Of a DNA stretch of 64,000 bases, positions 60,956 through 64,000 are shown in pieces. The notes under the pieces were generated by a model. It had not been told where the DNA came from, searched no databases, and saw only the letters and a list, made by a program, of their open reading frames with translations. Location: NCBI GenBank assembly GCA_900239685.1, contig OENT01000284.1, positions 1 through 64,000 on the forward strand. Direction: 5' to 3'. The position numbers and the translations under genes are program-made. Every line of letters starts with the position of its first letter. The first letter of the stretch is position 1. The DNA is from Rotaria macrura. Taxonomy: Eukaryota > Rotifera > Eurotatoria > Philodinida > Philodinidae.

Positions 60956-62422
60956 ATGACTCATCACAAGAAATCTTCTACGCAGAATTGCCTTTCGAAC
61001 TCCAGTTGGTTTTCATTAGTTTTGGAAAATTTATTTACATATCAATATATAAAGATAAAAAGCATCGTAAAACTTTCTATATGTCACCAGGATATCTTGT
61101 ATAGTATCGTTACTACAACGTACTTCTGGAATTATTTTAATGACGAAACATTATTATATCTACCTATTTGTATTCCATGGTTTCAACTTTTTATCGCACA
61201 TTCATTATTTGCCAAGGATTCCAAACCATCTCCTACATTTCAACTTGGTATGATTTCATTGTTCTCTTGTCATCTTGTTACACATATGGTTTGTATTTTG
61301 TTTTGGTGGCAACAATTTAAGCTAATTGGATTAGGATTTAATATAGTTATATGTTGTTACGGATTTTACTACTTTATTAATATAATATCGCTTGCTACTC
61401 GATTTACAGATGGAAGATTTTTTATTTTGTCTCTGCTGGGATGGAAACGTGGGCATAAAGTCATGTGGATAACAGATTTAGATATAGCTGAACAAGTTTT
61501 ACTAGCTTCATCAGATAAGGGTTCATTTATTGAAGAAAAAATTGCTAGTCCAGCCTGGTCACCTGTTCTTTCACTCGAATCTGTCAATGGCGACTCATGG
61601 ATTGATCTCAAGTCAAAATTTCTTACTTTTCAAAAGTATCTTCCGTCATCAGAACATCTTTCTCACGTCGTAAATAGTATTTTATCTAAGCAAGATACAA
61701 ATATAGAGATTGATGCAAAGGAAGTCGTTCGAATCACATTATCGTGTTTTGTCAAATGGATTTTTAATCTGAATTGGGATCCGAAATGGAATTTCGTTTG
61801 TGATGCATCATGGGAATGGCGCAAAGAAATCGCAGCAAAAGGAAAAGCAGATCCATTTCTGAAACGTAAGACTATTAATTGGCTAATCGAATTGATAAAA
61901 GAATCAAATTATTATCAAATATTCGGAGAACAATGGTCAACTCCAGAATGTTATTCGATCATTATGCAACCATTTATTTTATCGCCTATGATAAATTTTA
62001 GTGATATAGCAGTATCTGCTAGTCAACACCCAGATATGTCCATCCAGGAACTAGTACATTATTATCATCCATTCCCAATAATTGAGCGCTATATCGAAAA
62101 GGACATTCTAGCTTGCAACAATGGTGTTGACTATGTGCTTGTCAATGCCAATACACAAGTATTTATTCCATTAGACACCATCGGACAACAGCAACAATAT
62201 AACAACCAATTGTGGACTCCATTTGGAATCGGTCCAAGGAAATGCCTCGGTCGTCAATATGCTGTTCCATTTCTAACTTTATTTATGACACACTACAAAA
62301 ATAACCCGAAGTTTGTACCAGAAAAGAACCACAAATATAGTGGAAGAAATAATGACAATCTGTCATTTCGGGAATCATTGTATCAGCTTGTCTTATTTGG
62401 AAATATATTAATACGCAGTTAA
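60956..62422 (+). CDS. Cytochrome P450-like protein with multi-pass N-terminus
   Basis: A single exon encodes 488 residues from the first ATG; the frame is open a little further upstream without an ATG. Residues 45-150 hold about four hydrophobic segments, unusual because microsomal P450s normally have one. From about 155 the sequence follows the P450 order. A C-helix W215 is followed by K219 where Arg is usual. The K-helix region ELVHYYHPFPIIERY carries E365 with H368 in place of the ExxR Arg. The heme loop FGIGPRKCLG supplies the cysteine ligand C430. The I-helix oxygen-binding motif is not recognisable. A heme protein is likely, but monooxygenase activity is doubtful on these changes. AATAAA is at 62526-62531. 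Lack of introns could mean retroposition or horizontal transfer; neither is shown. Confidence 0.78.
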   Translation: MTHHKKSSTQNCLSNSSWFSLVLENLFTYQYIKIKSIVKLSICHQDILYSIVTTTYFWNYFNDETLLYLPICIPWFQLFIAHSLFAKDSKPSPTFQLGMISLFSCHLVTHMVCILFWWQQFKLIGLGFNIVICCYGFYYFINIISLATRFTDGRFFILSLLGWKRGHKVMWITDLDIAEQVLLASSDKGSFIEEKIASPAWSPVLSLESVNGDSWIDLKSKFLTFQKYLPSSEHLSHVVNSILSKQDTNIEIDAKEVVRITLSCFVKWIFNLNWDPKWNFVCDASWEWRKEIAAKGKADPFLKRKTINWLIELIKESNYYQIFGEQWSTPECYSIIMQPFILSPMINFSDIAVSASQHPDMSIQELVHYYHPFPIIERYIEKDILACNNGVDYVLVNANTQVFIPLDTIGQQQQYNNQLWTPFGIGPRKCLGRQYAVPFLTLFMTHYKNNPKFVPEKNHKYSGRNNDNLSFRESLYQLVLFGNILIRS

Positions 62423-64000
62423 TCAAGACATTTCGATATCGTGTATTCTGCAACTAATCGTTCTTCAAACAGAAGCTGTAAGTTTAGAGCTAAAAGTACG
62501 ACATTGTATATTTCACTGGTGCATAAATAAAAAGAAAGTTTTCTATCGTTTGATGAATGTGTTATTATTGCTCTATCTATTCAACCATGTATAAAACAAG
62601 TCAAGAAAGAAAAGAGTGACAACAAATAATAGAAATGAGGGAGCTAAGATCCGACTCCATATTTACTTTACGGTTCTCATTTTTTTTCCGTTGAGTATTA
62701 TTTATTTGAATAAAACGTGTATCAATGGAAATGACAAAATTAGACTTCTAAAATATCACGAACAAGCGATTTTGTTGTCATAGAGCATCATCTGATAATA
62801 TAGTCATGTCTTCAAATATTTTTCTCACACTTCAATTCAATTTCAATATATACAGGGAACGATCCTCTTTCCTACTATGATTCTTCTTTGTTGAATTTAA
62901 ATATATTCTATACGTAAGGCTTGATGAGACTATGGAAATTCGTCACAATTCCAGAGCAGTTGCGAAATCAATTTTTCGATAATATATGTGACTTTGATAA
63001 AAAATGGATTATTCAACGAGATCACTTATTTGACTGAATTCTATCCAATGAAGGCGATGGGGGATGTGGTTTTGAGTAAATAAAAAACTCACAAATATAG
63101 CCATCAGAGATAAACAAGGATGTCGAAGAAGTAGACTAGCAGAGGAACACCGACACAAACTCTCGTAACATGTAGCCTATTTACTTCGAGAATTCATTTG
63201 TCACGCTATTCTTCAGAACAAAGGGGTCGAGTATGATAACTTCTAATTGAGTTTTCATTGCCATAACAGCTTATTCATTCACATTGATCTTCTCGCACAA
63301 GTTTGAGAAGTTCTGAGAAGCAAAAGTTTCTTTTTTGGTCGACGATGAAAAGTAGACAACGATTAATGAAGTTTCTTTGCATAATCTAAATGTTACTTAA
63401 CAGCTCATGTAATCATTTTGATAGTTTCAAATGAGTATTGATTCTCAGTTTTGTATGATCAAAATGTTCTTCCACACTACACTCCTCAGCTCAGCGACAC
63501 TCTCAACCACACCTGTGCTCTAGTCCAAACTATTTCAGACATATAATCTCAATTCCAATTTTTATGTTGAAGCACAATAATCAGTAAAAGAAAACTAACA
63601 TTCATTCATGAACGAACAGATACAACAAGCGCAGTTGCAAACCACCACATAAAAACAATTTGGCGATTTACATCATCCAGTAATACGATTGTAGGTGGTC
63701 GTTTATGGACCAACATATAGTCCACCATTGTCAACGTGAGTACTTTTTCGAGATCAAAGAATTACTTCAAGTTAAAAATGAATCAATGGTAACAGATGCA
63801 TACATGTTAATCTGAGGAAGCAACTATAGTCTTTTGAACTATAACATGCACAAAAAAAAACCGTTTTGACAATTATATTTAAAAATACACGTAAATAATA
63901 TACGAACTGATCTATTTTTCCCGAATACATATTACTTTGTTTTTCTTTCAATCAATAAAAGATGAAACACATTTTTGGAAGAAGATCAAAATCTATTTAT
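62423..64000. other. 3' flank of the P450-like gene to the window end
   Basis: Contains the probable polyadenylation signal at 62526. The rest is AT-rich with no open frame or RNA gene that I can support. Confidence 0.5.

Noticed and set aside
1..64000. Possible CRISPR arrays, bacterial operons or phage genes
   Set aside because: No regularly spaced repeats, no ribosome-binding-site-linked gene clusters; introns and eukaryotic domains throughout show nuclear animal DNA.

Overview
This looks like nuclear DNA of a small invertebrate animal, most likely a bdelloid rotifer (Adineta/Rotaria type). The window is AT-rich. Its genes are split by GT-AG introns, many only 50-90 nt long. It carries animal-specific genes: a CEP152/Asterless centriole protein, a hedgehog-type Hint domain, a death domain and an ELOVL6-type elongase. 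It also carries two eukaryotic tRNA-Ile genes with internal A and B boxes and a decayed non-LTR retrotransposon. Metazoan origin is well supported; the bdelloid assignment is inference.

Left part (1-17 kb): two palindromic, motif-saturated elements that share the terminus GACCTGGGG (1-200, cut by the window edge, and 1671-1969). Then a membrane-anchored Thr-stalk Hint protein (3526-4513, two exons), a long near-empty stretch, an intronless ubiquitin protease with about four N-terminal ubiquitin-like repeats (8438-10969), and a divergent pair formed by a FAR-17a/AIG1-like membrane hydrolase (minus, 12266-13141) and a secreted propeller-like protein (plus, 13828-14920). A tRNA-Ile(AAT) lies at 15941.

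Centre (17.6-43.3 kb): a 17-exon CEP152/Asterless homologue (plus, 17675-31552) reads through every junction into a 1654-residue protein. A second, identical tRNA-Ile follows at 33520. On the minus strand come a four-exon ELOVL6-type fatty acid elongase (33933-35057) and a nine-exon coiled-coil protein of 696 residues (35615-43267) that resembles centrosomal/ciliary rods.

Right part (43.3-64 kb): mostly gene-poor DNA with simple repeats. It holds a three-exon coiled-coil plus death-domain protein (47874-49388), a heavily broken non-LTR retrotransposon (about 54.9-58.9 kb: zinc knuckle, endonuclease and reverse transcriptase remnants), and an intronless P450-like protein with several N-terminal membrane segments and altered core motifs (60956-62422).

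The genes do not form an operon or an obvious single pathway. CEP152 and the neighbouring coiled-coil gene may both belong to centriole/centrosome biology, and the elongase, the AIG1-like hydrolase and the P450-like protein all belong to lipid-associated or ER membrane families, but their proximity is probably incidental. All exon structures come from manual reading of frames and splice sites; no database search was possible.
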